Positions 1 to 6,738 of a stretch of DNA of 8,985 bases are shown one piece after another. Location: NCBI GenBank assembly GCA_021299675.1, contig JAJTIF010000003.1, positions 1 through 8,985 of the forward strand. The letters are read 5' to 3'. Made by a program: the position numbers and the translations under genes. How positions within the stretch are numbered: position 1 is the first letter of the stretch; every line of letters starts with the position of its first letter. The notes below the pieces were generated by a model, which was not told the DNA's origin, made no database searches, and was given only the letters and a program-made list of their open reading frames with translations. Origin of the DNA: Pseudomonadota bacterium (lineage in GTDB: Bacteria; Bdellovibrionota; Bacteriovoracia; Bacteriovoracales; Bacteriovoracaceae).

Positions 1-1374
1 CGCCGAGGTCCACGTGCCTCAGAGTCTTCCCTTCGTCAGATCAGTCTCACAACGGGATCGTTTGATACCCTGATGGCCTCAGGGCAGTCGGATTGGAAAT
101 CTCAAGGTCACCAAGGGACTTTCGGAATCATGTCCTTTAAGACGCAGGGATTTTCCCGTTTCAACTCTCAGCGTACGACTTCTGCGGAAAAGGACGGAGC
201 TCAGAGTTCACAAGTCTTTCAGGCCTCGCGGCATCAGTGGAGTCAGCGATTTCAGACAGATTTGTATCTTCAGGGCTCACTCTCTGAAGTAGAGCAGGAC
301 GGGTTTGATAACTCAGGCAATGCCATCGATACGAGTTTCGATGAGAGCCAGAATAAGAACTTACAGTTTATCCAAACCACCACTTATCAAGGAGAGCTGG
401 CTTTGAGCTGGCTTAAGACGGGCATTAATCATATTGAGCGAGATATTAATACTCTTTCCCAGGGAAAGGAATTCTATCGGGGTGATATCCGGCAGGTGCA
501 ATTGGGTCAAGAGGTGAAGACGGGGGCTCACACGACCATCGCGGGCTTCAATCTCGACCAGGAAAACTACCAAGATAAAAAACTCAAAGCCAGCAATGAC
601 ATCTTGTCGGGATTCATCCAACAGAAGATGACTCTCGATGAGCTAAGTTTTTTCTTAGGTGGAAGAGGGGAGTCGCACCAGCGCTACGGCGAGTTCTTCG
701 CTTACGAATCTAGTTTGCAGTTTCATCCTCGCGCAGAAATTTTGACTTACGTGAAATACGCTCAGGGCTATAAGGCGCCCAGCCTCTATCAACTCTTTGG
801 CCCCGACTCCTTTGGATCCCCGGTAGGAAATCCAAACTTAGATCCCGAGTTGAACCGCAGCCTCGAGGGGGGCATCGCTTGGAGCGGACGCTTTGTGGCA
901 GATCTAATTGTCTTCCAGCAAGATTTTAAAAACCTCATCGCCTACACCAACCAAGGCTACGCCAATCGAGGGACACTGAGAGTGCAAGGTGTCGAGTTGT
1001 CGCTCTTGTCGCCGGAGCACTTTTGGGGGCAGTTGCGGATGAATCTGGGTGTCCTCGATTTTTCTAAGTACTCGCAGGTCCCCTTGCGCAGACCACCGTC
1101 CTACGGAAACATTTCTTGGCTCTTGAATCAAGAGAAGTGGGGCTTTGAAGTGGGAGCGAGATTTCTCGCTAGTCGCTTTGATAATGATTTTGCGGGAACT
1201 CGGCAGCGGCTCTCGGCCTATGAGCTCTTGAGTGGTAAAATCCGCTACTCGCAAGATGCGTCTCAGGATTTGATCTTAATGCTGGGAAATATCACGGATC
1301 GTCAGTATGAAGATATCTGGGGCTATGCTGTCGCCCCTTTGAACCTTAGTTTAAGTTGGACCAAGCGTTTCTAG
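1..1374 (+). CDS. TonB-dependent outer-membrane receptor, BtuB-like (5' partial)
   Basis: This is the beta-barrel part of a TonB-dependent receptor, which imports a scarce ligand across the outer membrane using TonB energy. The reading frame is open from base 1, so the signal peptide, TonB box and plug lie upstream of the window; 457 codons are visible. Alternating amphipathic strands run throughout. Family hallmarks are GYKAPSLYQLFG (about nt 766-801) followed by GNPNLDPEL (about nt 826-852), a later RVQGVELSLLSP segment, and a C-terminal block NITDRQYEDIWGY that ends in Phe, as expected of a barrel recognised by the Bam machinery. The layout of the last 200 residues resembles the vitamin B12 receptor BtuB (GNPNLDPE, GVE, YE.xxGY), so cobalamin is a plausible ligand. 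Siderophore receptors share many of these motifs, and the specificity-bearing plug is not visible. The family call is firm; the substrate is inferred. Confidence 0.9.
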   Translation, partial: RRGPRASESSLRQISLTTGSFDTLMASGQSDWKSQGHQGTFGIMSFKTQGFSRFNSQRTTSAEKDGAQSSQVFQASRHQWSQRFQTDLYLQGSLSEVEQDGFDNSGNAIDTSFDESQNKNLQFIQTTTYQGELALSWLKTGINHIERDINTLSQGKEFYRGDIRQVQLGQEVKTGAHTTIAGFNLDQENYQDKKLKASNDILSGFIQQKMTLDELSFFLGGRGESHQRYGEFFAYESSLQFHPRAEILTYVKYAQGYKAPSLYQLFGPDSFGSPVGNPNLDPELNRSLEGGIAWSGRFVADLIVFQQDFKNLIAYTNQGYANRGTLRVQGVELSLLSPEHFWGQLRMNLGVLDFSKYSQVPLRRPPSYGNISWLLNQEKWGFEVGARFLASRFDNDFAGTRQRLSAYELLSGKIRYSQDASQDLILMLGNITDRQYEDIWGYAVAPLNLSLSWTKRF

Positions 1375-1384
1375 GATGAGTGAA

Positions 1385-1648
1385 TTAAGTTTTGTCTTCG
1401 AAGCAGCAGGAGCCTTCGTGGCCTTCGATTTCTTCTGTTAGGCTTTCCTCAAAGGCTTCGAGCGGGTCACCGGAGATACCTAGAGAGTTGGCCAGTGACT
1501 CGTTGACGCTGGGATGGACGAGTTTGATCTCTAGGCCCATTTCTTCAAACTCTGCGGCTTTTTCGTAGGCAAAATCACTCTTTTCAACCGGGCACTCGAA
1601 GAGCACCTGAGACGAGTGGACTTCTATGATTTTAACTGTCGCTGCCAT
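1385..1648 (-). CDS. Small acidic conserved-looking protein, unknown function
   Basis: An 87-residue protein that I do not recognise. It starts at ATG with an AGAAGG Shine-Dalgarno 7 nt upstream, and a perfect TATAAT lies about 20 bases before the start, which supports it as real. The sequence suggests a compact alpha/beta fold: beta strand VKIIEV (5-10), strand VLFECPV, helix FAYEKAAEFEEMG (26-38), strand LEIKLVHP (39-46), then an acidic helix. There is no signal peptide or membrane segment, so it is probably cytoplasmic. Cys19, a vicinal Cys81-Cys82 pair near the C-terminus and His77 could bind metal or form a redox pair, but that is speculation. It ends 10 bp from the receptor gene, tail to tail, and is divergent from the receiver gene. 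No function is assigned. Confidence 0.72.
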   Translation of the reverse strand: MAATVKIIEVHSSQVLFECPVEKSDFAYEKAAEFEEMGLEIKLVHPSVNESLANSLGISGDPLEAFEESLTEEIEGHEGSCCFEDKT

Positions 1649-1718
1649 CGGTTGCCTTCTACTTGATGATTATATCGTTGAATGGTATCTATGCTTATAC
1701 CCATTGGCAAAGACCCCT
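1649..1718. promoter_or_regulatory. Divergent promoter region between small acidic gene and receiver gene
   Basis: These 70 bp separate two divergent start codons and are AT-richer than their surroundings. On the - strand a perfect -10 hexamer TATAAT covers 1674-1669, about 20 bases before the ATG at 1648, with no good -35 at the right distance. On the + strand TTGATG (1663-1668) and an extended-type TGGTATCTA (1683-1691) are spaced 17 bp apart and would place transcription start near 1698, ahead of the ATG at 1719. Both sets overlap, so the two genes could be co-regulated or compete for polymerase. The - strand -10 is the stronger of the two; the + strand boxes are weak matches. Confidence 0.4.
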
Positions 1719-2081
1719 ATGTTTTTATTTTATGTTGATTCTAACCCATTGATTACGAGTTGGCTCAAAGAGCAAGCCCTGGTTGGGGGTGATAAATTTT
1801 ATAGCCTCACGACTCTTAAGGAGTCGGGCTACTTTCTTTTTGATCTCAAGCCGGATGTGCTGGTGGTCGATAGTGAAATTTTAAAGAATGAAAAAGAGCA
1901 CCTCCTGAACGCTCAAGCCAGTTACGATGGTTTGTTTGCCATTCCACTCGTCACGGTAGGTCGCGAGAGTGTTGAGGGTAATTTTGGCATGGAGCTTAAG
2001 GGACACATTGCTAAGCCAATTAATCCCGCTCAGTTTTTTCGGCAAGTCAGAGAACTCATCGGGCAGACTAATCTTCATTAA
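1719..2081 (+). CDS. Stand-alone CheY-like response-regulator receiver protein
   Basis: A 120-residue single-domain receiver protein. The start is placed at ATG 1719 (MFLFYVDSNP) because this begins exactly at the first receiver strand. The frame stays open upstream to 1626, but that extension would run into the divergent gene. Key positions match CheY: Asp7 in the first loop, predicted phospho-acceptor Asp51 (VLVVDSEIL, 44 residues later as in CheY), Thr79 (IPLVTVG) and Lys99 followed by Pro (GHIAKPINP). Only one member of the usual Asp pair at the first loop is clear (VDS), so magnesium binding may be altered. It has no DNA-binding or enzymatic output domain, so it would act by protein contact or as a phosphate relay. 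No histidine kinase is nearby. No good ribosome-binding site is seen. The next gene follows after 8 bp, suggesting a two-gene unit. Confidence 0.78.
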   Translation: MFLFYVDSNPLITSWLKEQALVGGDKFYSLTTLKESGYFLFDLKPDVLVVDSEILKNEKEHLLNAQASYDGLFAIPLVTVGRESVEGNFGMELKGHIAKPINPAQFFRQVRELIGQTNLH

Positions 2082-2089
2082 GGACGTTT

Positions 2090-2191
2090 ATGGCTTTTGA
2101 GAAAAAAGATAAGTGGATCACAGTAGTAGGCATTCTTGTTACCGTGATTTTTTTCGGTCTTACGGTCTACTTTAGAAGTGGTGCTTTCTAA
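2090..2191 (+). CDS. 33-residue single-pass membrane peptide
   Basis: A very short gene that standard length cut-offs would miss. It starts at ATG 2090, preceded by a good Shine-Dalgarno AAGGA about 5 nt upstream and only 8 bp after the receiver gene stop. The peptide has a charged N-terminus (MAFEKKDK), one continuous hydrophobic segment of about 18-20 residues (WITVVGILVTVIFFGLTVYF) and a short tail RSGAF. This is the pattern of a bitopic inner-membrane microprotein. Such peptides often modulate larger membrane complexes, but nothing here names a partner. It is probably co-transcribed with the receiver gene. Its TAA stop overlaps the TAG stop of the converging gene. Family unknown. Confidence 0.6.
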   Translation: MAFEKKDKWITVVGILVTVIFFGLTVYFRSGAF

Positions 2192-2604
2192 CGATTTTTC
2201 CTAACACCGCGTCGGTCTTCTTTTGAAATGAACAAGGCACTGATGTTGCGATCGTGAACGGAAAGCAAGGTATCCACCAGCTCCTGATAGTGACAATGAA
2301 TCCACTGGGCGCTGAGGTGGGTGCTGGTTTCTAGCAAAAGTGTGTTTTCGGCAATCACCACAGGTCTGACTTGTTTAAACCACTGGTAATGTACTTCGGG
2401 CCCAATGATTTCTTTGAGCTGCTCAGAAACTGTGAGCCACAGATAGCTGGCTTTGACCACCGGACAAGCATCTCTAAGGGCTTCAAAAGGGCGCAGGCCA
2501 CCAAAGCCTCTTCCGAGACGTGCGGCTTGTTGGTAATTTTTTTTGGAGGTAACTTTCGTTTTTTTCAAGAGCGATAGCTTAAATCCCGTGAATGTTTTCG
2601 ACAA
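2188..2604 (-). CDS. Free-standing DnaA domain I-like protein
   Basis: A 138-residue protein. Residues 1-52 form a basic, probably flexible tail with 12 Lys/Arg. From about residue 55 to 127 it resembles the DnaA N-terminal domain (domain I). Against E. coli DnaA recalled from memory, LW at 55-56, Trp75 and Trp101 fall where W6, W25 and W50 lie, with the first 21 residues aligned without a gap and one gap later; WIHCHYQELVDTLL matches the WVRDKYLNNINGLL region. Domain I mediates DnaA self-association and contacts DnaB and regulators. There is no AAA+ domain and no DNA-binding domain IV, so it cannot be DnaA itself and may act as a partner, decoy or adaptor (inference). The start is TTG at 2604; an in-frame TAA lies 6 nt upstream and there is no clear ribosome-binding site, so translation may depend on re-initiation after hflX. 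The KH-like DciA/DUF721 fold is the main alternative. Confidence 0.72.
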   Translation of the reverse strand: MSKTFTGFKLSLLKKTKVTSKKNYQQAARLGRGFGGLRPFEALRDACPVVKASYLWLTVSEQLKEIIGPEVHYQWFKQVRPVVIAENTLLLETSTHLSAQWIHCHYQELVDTLLSVHDRNISALFISKEDRRGVRKNR

Positions 2605-2610
2605 GAAGAA

Positions 2611-3939
2611 TTAAGTTAATTCCCCTTTAAATCTAAGATCATCCGGCGCCAACACATAAGGGCCCAGCCCAATTTGTCCAAAAATAAAATCAGGTATCCG
2701 GATGCGATAGAAGATACCGTTTTCATGGTGACTCGTCGTGACGATGTTTGCATTGCCTCTGACTCGTGCGTGAGCATCACCCGCGTCGTAGGGAATAAAG
2801 AGATCGTAGTGATCCTGTTGCGCGAGGAAATAATCGATGATGTGTTTACGCAGATCTTGCATGTCCTGTTCGTCATAGCTTGAGACCAAGAAACAATTTG
2901 GATGCTGTCGCATGATGATGCGAGCTCTCATGGGATCGTTGAGTAGATCTTTCTTATTGAAGACAATAAGTTGCTTTTTGTCCTCAATCCCCAGTTCCTT
3001 AAGAACGCTCTGAGTGACGTCCAAGTGCTTTTGGTAATTGGAATCCGAAATATCACAGACAATCACCAGGAGATCAGCTTCGAGTGCGGATTCGAGAGTG
3101 GTTTTAAAGCCCTGGACCAGAGTGTTGGGAAGGTTCTGAATAAAACCCACGGTATCAATCAGGATCATGGGCGGCTTGGAATCTGGGTTGAGTGTACGGA
3201 AGGTTGAATCTAGCGTGGCGAAGAGTTTGTCCTCTTCTAAAACGTTGACCTTACACATGCGGTTCATGACGGAAGATTTTCCGGCGTTAGTGTACCCCAC
3301 AAGCGCTGCCGTCACTGCTTGGTTTTGTCGCTTCTTTCGTTGGGTCTGTCTGGTCTTCTGAATTTCTTCCAGCTGTTTTTTATAGATGCGGATGCGCTCG
3401 CGTACCATCCGTCGGTCAAGTTCGATCTGCTGTTCACCTTCGCCACCTACGGCGCGGCCGCCGCCGCGTTGTTTTGAAAAGTGACCCCACATCGAGGTGA
3501 GTCGCGGCAGTAGATATTCTAAACGAGAAATTTCGATTTGAATTTTAGCTTCTTTGGTACGCGCATGGAGGGCGAAGATTTCGAGGATGATGGTGTTGCG
3601 GTCTACCACTTCAAGCTTGGAGAGCTTTTTGATGTTTCTGAGTTGAGAGGCGGTAAGCTCGAAGTCAAAGACGAGCAGGCTTGAGCCTTCTTCCCGTGCA
3701 GCCTCTGCGATCTCTTCGATCTTTCCCTCTCCGAGCATGGTGGAGGGATTGATCTGCTTCATATTTTGGATGTGCTCATTACCAGCGACAAGGCCCAGAG
3801 TCCGCAAGAGCTCTCGCAGTTCTCGAAGGGATGCATGTGTCAGTTGGCTGGTGGCATGTGTTTCAAATCGGTCACAGACCAGTGAGACGAGAGTGGCTTT
3901 CTGGCCCAGTGGTAGTTTAAATTCTTCGTCAGGTCTCAT
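2611..3939 (-). CDS. hflX: HflX, ribosome-associated GTPase
   Basis: A 442-residue HflX family GTPase, which in other bacteria binds the 50S subunit and splits stalled or hibernating 70S ribosomes under stress. The N-terminal HflX domain (about 10-140) includes NPSTMLGEGKIEEI and VVDRNTIILEIFALHARTKE. A Gly-rich linker and coiled helical segment (about 155-205) follow, and then the G domain: G1 GYTNAGKSS (215-223), G2 in FATLDSTFR (240-248), G3 DTVGF (262-266), G4 NKKD (328-331) and a G5-like SS further on. The C-terminal domain ends with FIFGQIGLGPYVLAPDDL. The usual RGPGE motif of the linker reads GGEGE here, a small oddity. The ATG overlaps the panC stop (ATGA at 3939-3936), so it is translated as part of the pantothenate operon. 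The gene after it starts 6 nt beyond its stop, in the same frame. Confidence 0.96.
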   Translation of the reverse strand: MRPDEEFKLPLGQKATLVSLVCDRFETHATSQLTHASLRELRELLRTLGLVAGNEHIQNMKQINPSTMLGEGKIEEIAEAAREEGSSLLVFDFELTASQLRNIKKLSKLEVVDRNTIILEIFALHARTKEAKIQIEISRLEYLLPRLTSMWGHFSKQRGGGRAVGGEGEQQIELDRRMVRERIRIYKKQLEEIQKTRQTQRKKRQNQAVTAALVGYTNAGKSSVMNRMCKVNVLEEDKLFATLDSTFRTLNPDSKPPMILIDTVGFIQNLPNTLVQGFKTTLESALEADLLVIVCDISDSNYQKHLDVTQSVLKELGIEDKKQLIVFNKKDLLNDPMRARIIMRQHPNCFLVSSYDEQDMQDLRKHIIDYFLAQQDHYDLFIPYDAGDAHARVRGNANIVTTSHHENGIFYRIRIPDFIFGQIGLGPYVLAPDDLRFKGELT

Positions 3940-4790
3940 AAGAGTTCCACTTCCACGTTATCCAAAAGTCTCACTTCTCCAACTTTCAGTAATCCCAGAA
4001 TAACGGCCTTACCCTTTTTTGGTAATTCAGTGGTCAAGCGTCTGGCTTCACGCACTTCAAGGTACTGCCAGCGAGGGTCATTTTTCATTTCTTGTTCCGC
4101 ATAGCCCTTGAGGAGGGGAGCCTTTTCACATGAGTTCTCGAGCAGTTTTTTCATGTGTGTCAGGGTGTTAAATAAATAGAGAGCGTCTTTTTTCTCTTGG
4201 GCACTAAGGTACTGGTTTCTTGATGAGAGGGCGAGTCCCCCAGCTTCTCTGATGATAGGCATTCCTTTGACATGGATGGGAAGTCCCAGGTCGCGTGCCA
4301 TTTGTTTTACTAACCGGTATTGCTGATAGTCTTTTTTGCCAAAATACGCCGTTTTAGGTTTCACAGCTTGGAAGAGAAGATAGACCACCGTGGCTACGCC
4401 ATCAAAGTGCCCAGGTCTCAGCGCTCCTTCAAGGAATCCATCGTACTTTGGAACGCGGATCACGGTGGAGAAACCCTCCGGGTAAACTTCTTCTACACTC
4501 GCAGGAGCGAAGACGGCGATCTCTTTGGAAGAGTAGCGCTGATGGAGCTCCGTTAGCTTTTGGCAGTCAGCTTCGAGTGTGCGGGGGTAGCGGTTAAAAT
4601 CATCTTTGGGTCCAAACTGGGTCGGGTTCACAAAGATCGAGACGACTGTACTCTTATGATTTTTTAAACTTTCTTCTGTCAGCGAGAGATGACCCGTATG
4701 CAGGTTTCCCATGGTTGGCACAAAGCCCAGATCATCCGATGCCAGTGCACGCCATGTTTTTAGATCATTGTGCGTTCGTAATATTCTCAA
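3936..4790 (-). CDS. panC: Pantothenate synthetase (pantoate--beta-alanine ligase)
   Basis: A cytoplasmic 284-residue enzyme that condenses pantoate with beta-alanine using ATP (via pantoyl-adenylate), giving pantothenate. Its length is normal for the family. Signature motifs are all present: PTMGNLHTGHLSL with the HIGH-type HTGH at 31-34, FVNPTQFGP (53-61), RPGHFDGVATV (125-134), FGKKDYQQ (150-157) and the KMSKS-like REAGGLALSSRN (181-192). The start is TTG at 4790, overlapping the coaBC stop as TTGA (4790-4787), with an AGGAG Shine-Dalgarno about 7 nt upstream. Its own stop overlaps the hflX start. Beta-alanine must come from elsewhere, since no panD is seen in the window. Nothing suggests loss of activity. 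Confidence 0.98.
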   Translation of the reverse strand: MRILRTHNDLKTWRALASDDLGFVPTMGNLHTGHLSLTEESLKNHKSTVVSIFVNPTQFGPKDDFNRYPRTLEADCQKLTELHQRYSSKEIAVFAPASVEEVYPEGFSTVIRVPKYDGFLEGALRPGHFDGVATVVYLLFQAVKPKTAYFGKKDYQQYRLVKQMARDLGLPIHVKGMPIIREAGGLALSSRNQYLSAQEKKDALYLFNTLTHMKKLLENSCEKAPLLKGYAEQEMKNDPRWQYLEVREARRLTTELPKKGKAVILGLLKVGEVRLLDNVEVELL

Positions 4791-6004
4791 AGTAGCTCTC
4801 CTGTGAGATCCCAGGTTGCAACCTTGCGTGCGAGCTGGACTTTGGTTAACTCTTGGGGGCCATCTGTTTTTTCTTTTTTGATGAACCAGTACGTTCCTTG
4901 GGCGGCTTTGAAGCCGACCGGGGCACTCGAGGCAGAGATGCCGCTATGAACGGCGTTGCCGATCATCAGGTCCACGGGTTTACGATTAAATTTTTCGCGG
5001 AACACAGCTTCTGTGGTTTCCGTTTCAGCCGCAAAAGAAACATATTTCTGGTGGGATTTTTTTGTTTTTAGGAGCTCGGCCAAGATATCCGTGGCTTTTT
5101 TGAGTCGCAACTGATCTAGACCCTCTTTTTTAACTTTATGCGCGGACTCATCAAATTCAAAGTCTGCTACTGCGGCTGCGGTGATCACCGTATCAGCCGA
5201 GGCTTGGTGAGATTGCGCCAGTTCAAACATTTGTTGAGTACGGGGAGTATAGAAAACTTGGCAGTGAGGATGGGCCCGAAGATCGGCAAGGGGAAGTTCA
5301 TTGGAGCCGGTCAAAAGCGTCACTTGGCAGCCTTGAGTTAAGTAGGCGCGAGCCATTTCGATCCCCGTGAGGCCACTAGATGGGTTCGTGATGTAGCGAA
5401 CCGGGTCCATCGGAGCAAGTGTTGCGCCGGTGGTGATGAGCACTTTTTTTTCATGAGATAGAAGCGGATTATAGGTTTCGATCAGGTACCTGATGGCATC
5501 GACGTCCATGAGTTTTCCTGCGCCCTCATCCCCACATGCCAAGAGCCCCGCTGCAGGATCAATAACTTTGGCATAAGGGAGTTTGTTAATTTTCTTCACA
5601 TGCTCTTGCGTGAAGGCATGCTCCCACATCATGGTGTTCATGGCAGGGAACATAAGGACTGGGCGGTTTTGTCTCCAGGCCATAAAGATACTCGTGAGAA
5701 AGTCTCCCGCCTCACCCTGAGAAATCTTTGCCAGCGTATTAGCCGAGAGCGGAGCGATCACGAGCTTTTCCGCCCACTTCCCAAGTTCCACATGCGGCAC
5801 ACCAGGTGTCGGTGAGTTGAAGTCGTCTGTCGGAAGATAAGTGGCCTCTGCACCGAGGTAGCGAAAGAGTTCTGGTTTCACAAACTCGAGCGCACCTTGA
5901 GTGAGCACCACACGAACTTTATGGCCTGCTTTCACAAGCGCTCGGGTGAGATCAAAAGACTTATAGGCGGCGATGGAGCCAGTCACGGCGAGGAGGATGT
6001 TCAT
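4787..6004 (-). CDS. coaBC: Bifunctional CoaBC (Dfp): PPC synthetase / PPC decarboxylase
   Basis: A 405-residue bifunctional flavoprotein that adds cysteine to 4'-phosphopantothenate (CoaB half, CTP-dependent in most bacteria) and decarboxylates the product to 4'-phosphopantetheine (CoaC half, FMN-dependent). The N-terminal CoaC domain shows GSIAAYK (9-15), the catalytic His71 (PHVELGKWA), APLSANTLAK (84-93), PAMNTMMW (120-127) and the active-site Cys157 in ACGDEGAGKL, where the usual GRM or GRL ending reads GKL. The C-terminal CoaB domain has TTGATLAPMDPVRYITNPSSG (191-211), AAVADF (277-282) and KVKK (290-293). I chose ATG 6004 because it begins directly at the first strand (MNILLAVTGS), overlaps the coaX stop as ATGA and has AGGA upstream. 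An in-frame GTG at 6028 would add eight residues and is less likely. Confidence 0.97.
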   Translation of the reverse strand: MNILLAVTGSIAAYKSFDLTRALVKAGHKVRVVLTQGALEFVKPELFRYLGAEATYLPTDDFNSPTPGVPHVELGKWAEKLVIAPLSANTLAKISQGEAGDFLTSIFMAWRQNRPVLMFPAMNTMMWEHAFTQEHVKKINKLPYAKVIDPAAGLLACGDEGAGKLMDVDAIRYLIETYNPLLSHEKKVLITTGATLAPMDPVRYITNPSSGLTGIEMARAYLTQGCQVTLLTGSNELPLADLRAHPHCQVFYTPRTQQMFELAQSHQASADTVITAAAVADFEFDESAHKVKKEGLDQLRLKKATDILAELLKTKKSHQKYVSFAAETETTEAVFREKFNRKPVDLMIGNAVHSGISASSAPVGFKAAQGTYWFIKKEKTDGPQELTKVQLARKVATWDLTGELL

Positions 6005-6738
6005 AGGCAAATATTCCTGCGGTACCACTCATAGAGGGCGTGATGATTAAGGTCAGGTTGAGTTGATATTTTAAGGCTTGAAAGAAGTGGTTGTATCAAA
6101 CGCTTCGTCTGCTCGCCTGCTCCACCGTTGATGATGATTTCTTCTAGGTTATAGCGCTGGGTGAGTTTCAGTATAAGTTGAGCGTAGGAGACAAAGATTC
6201 CCTGGAGCGCTTCTTCAGTATTCTGTGCTGCTCTGGCCAGGGTAAGAGTTTCAGTTGATGGTTGAACTTCAGTCACACTGAGCTGCGCTCCCCGATTCAG
6301 AGATTCCAGTTGCTGGGAGAGACCGGGGAGAATGAATCCTCCCTGAAAACCCTCGTTATCGATGATATCAATCGTGAAGAAAGTGCCAGAACTGATGTGG
6401 AGGAGTGGCTTCTTTAAAATTTTAAAACAGTACCAGGCAGCGATCAGACGGTCTTCGCCCAAAGTGTTGCTGTAGTTTACCGGCATACCTGCAAATTTTT
6501 GTCCCTTCCAGTAATCTTTCACGCGATCAATCAGTAGGCCTTCTTTTAAATGCCCAGCGAGCTCCTCGTCGTAACTTTTTACGGCACTCAATACTCCGCT
6601 GACTTCGCCGTAAGTAAGCTTGCGCTTCTCAAGCCAGGCAAAGACGTCGGCCAGAACTCCCGTTTCAACGAGTTCATGATGCACAAAGAGCGCAGCGTGA
6701 GCATGGGTATTTCCGAAGTCGAGTGTCAGTACATTCAC
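6001..6738 (-). CDS. coaX: Type III pantothenate kinase CoaX (divergent)
   Basis: A 245-residue ASKHA-fold kinase that phosphorylates pantothenate, the committed step to CoA. The type III enzyme is not feedback-inhibited by CoA in characterised cases. Motifs: DFGNTH (7-12) in the phosphate-binding start, GEDRLIAA (94-101) with the catalytic-base Asp97, ISSGTFFTID (115-124), GGFILPGL (133-140) and INGGAG (203-208). The third motif is unusual: the family normally has DxGTAxT, while here the Asp position is Ser116 and the Ala is Phe120. Activity is still likely given the context, but cation or ATP handling could differ. The start is GTG at 6738, forming GTGA with the panB stop, with AAGGA about 10 nt upstream. 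No other pantothenate kinase is visible in the window. Confidence 0.92.
   Translation of the reverse strand: MNVLTLDFGNTHAHAALFVHHELVETGVLADVFAWLEKRKLTYGEVSGVLSAVKSYDEELAGHLKEGLLIDRVKDYWKGQKFAGMPVNYSNTLGEDRLIAAWYCFKILKKPLLHISSGTFFTIDIIDNEGFQGGFILPGLSQQLESLNRGAQLSVTEVQPSTETLTLARAAQNTEEALQGIFVSYAQLILKLTQRYNLEEIIINGGAGEQTKRLIQPLLSSLKISTQPDLNHHALYEWYRRNICL

Noticed and set aside
904..1254. 116-codon open frame on the - strand inside the receptor gene
   Set aside because: It is antisense to clear beta-barrel coding sequence with conserved motifs and has no independent evidence.
1626..1718. N-terminal extension of the receiver protein from ATG 1626
   Set aside because: The extra 31 residues overlap the start of the divergent small gene and precede the first receiver strand, so ATG 1719 fits the domain far better.
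2128..2165. Possible terminator hairpin (ACCG ... T-run ... CGGT)
   Set aside because: The stem is only 4 bp with the T-run in the loop, and the bases are coding for the small membrane peptide.
2188..2604. Assignment of the DnaA-like protein to DciA/DUF721
   Set aside because: The Trp spacing and the LW...W...W pattern align with DnaA domain I with a single gap; DciA fits less well. It is kept as an alternative because the folds are related.
6005..6028. Longer CoaBC start at GTG 6028
   Set aside because: ATG 6004 begins at the first beta strand and gives the 4-nt overlap seen at every other junction of the operon.
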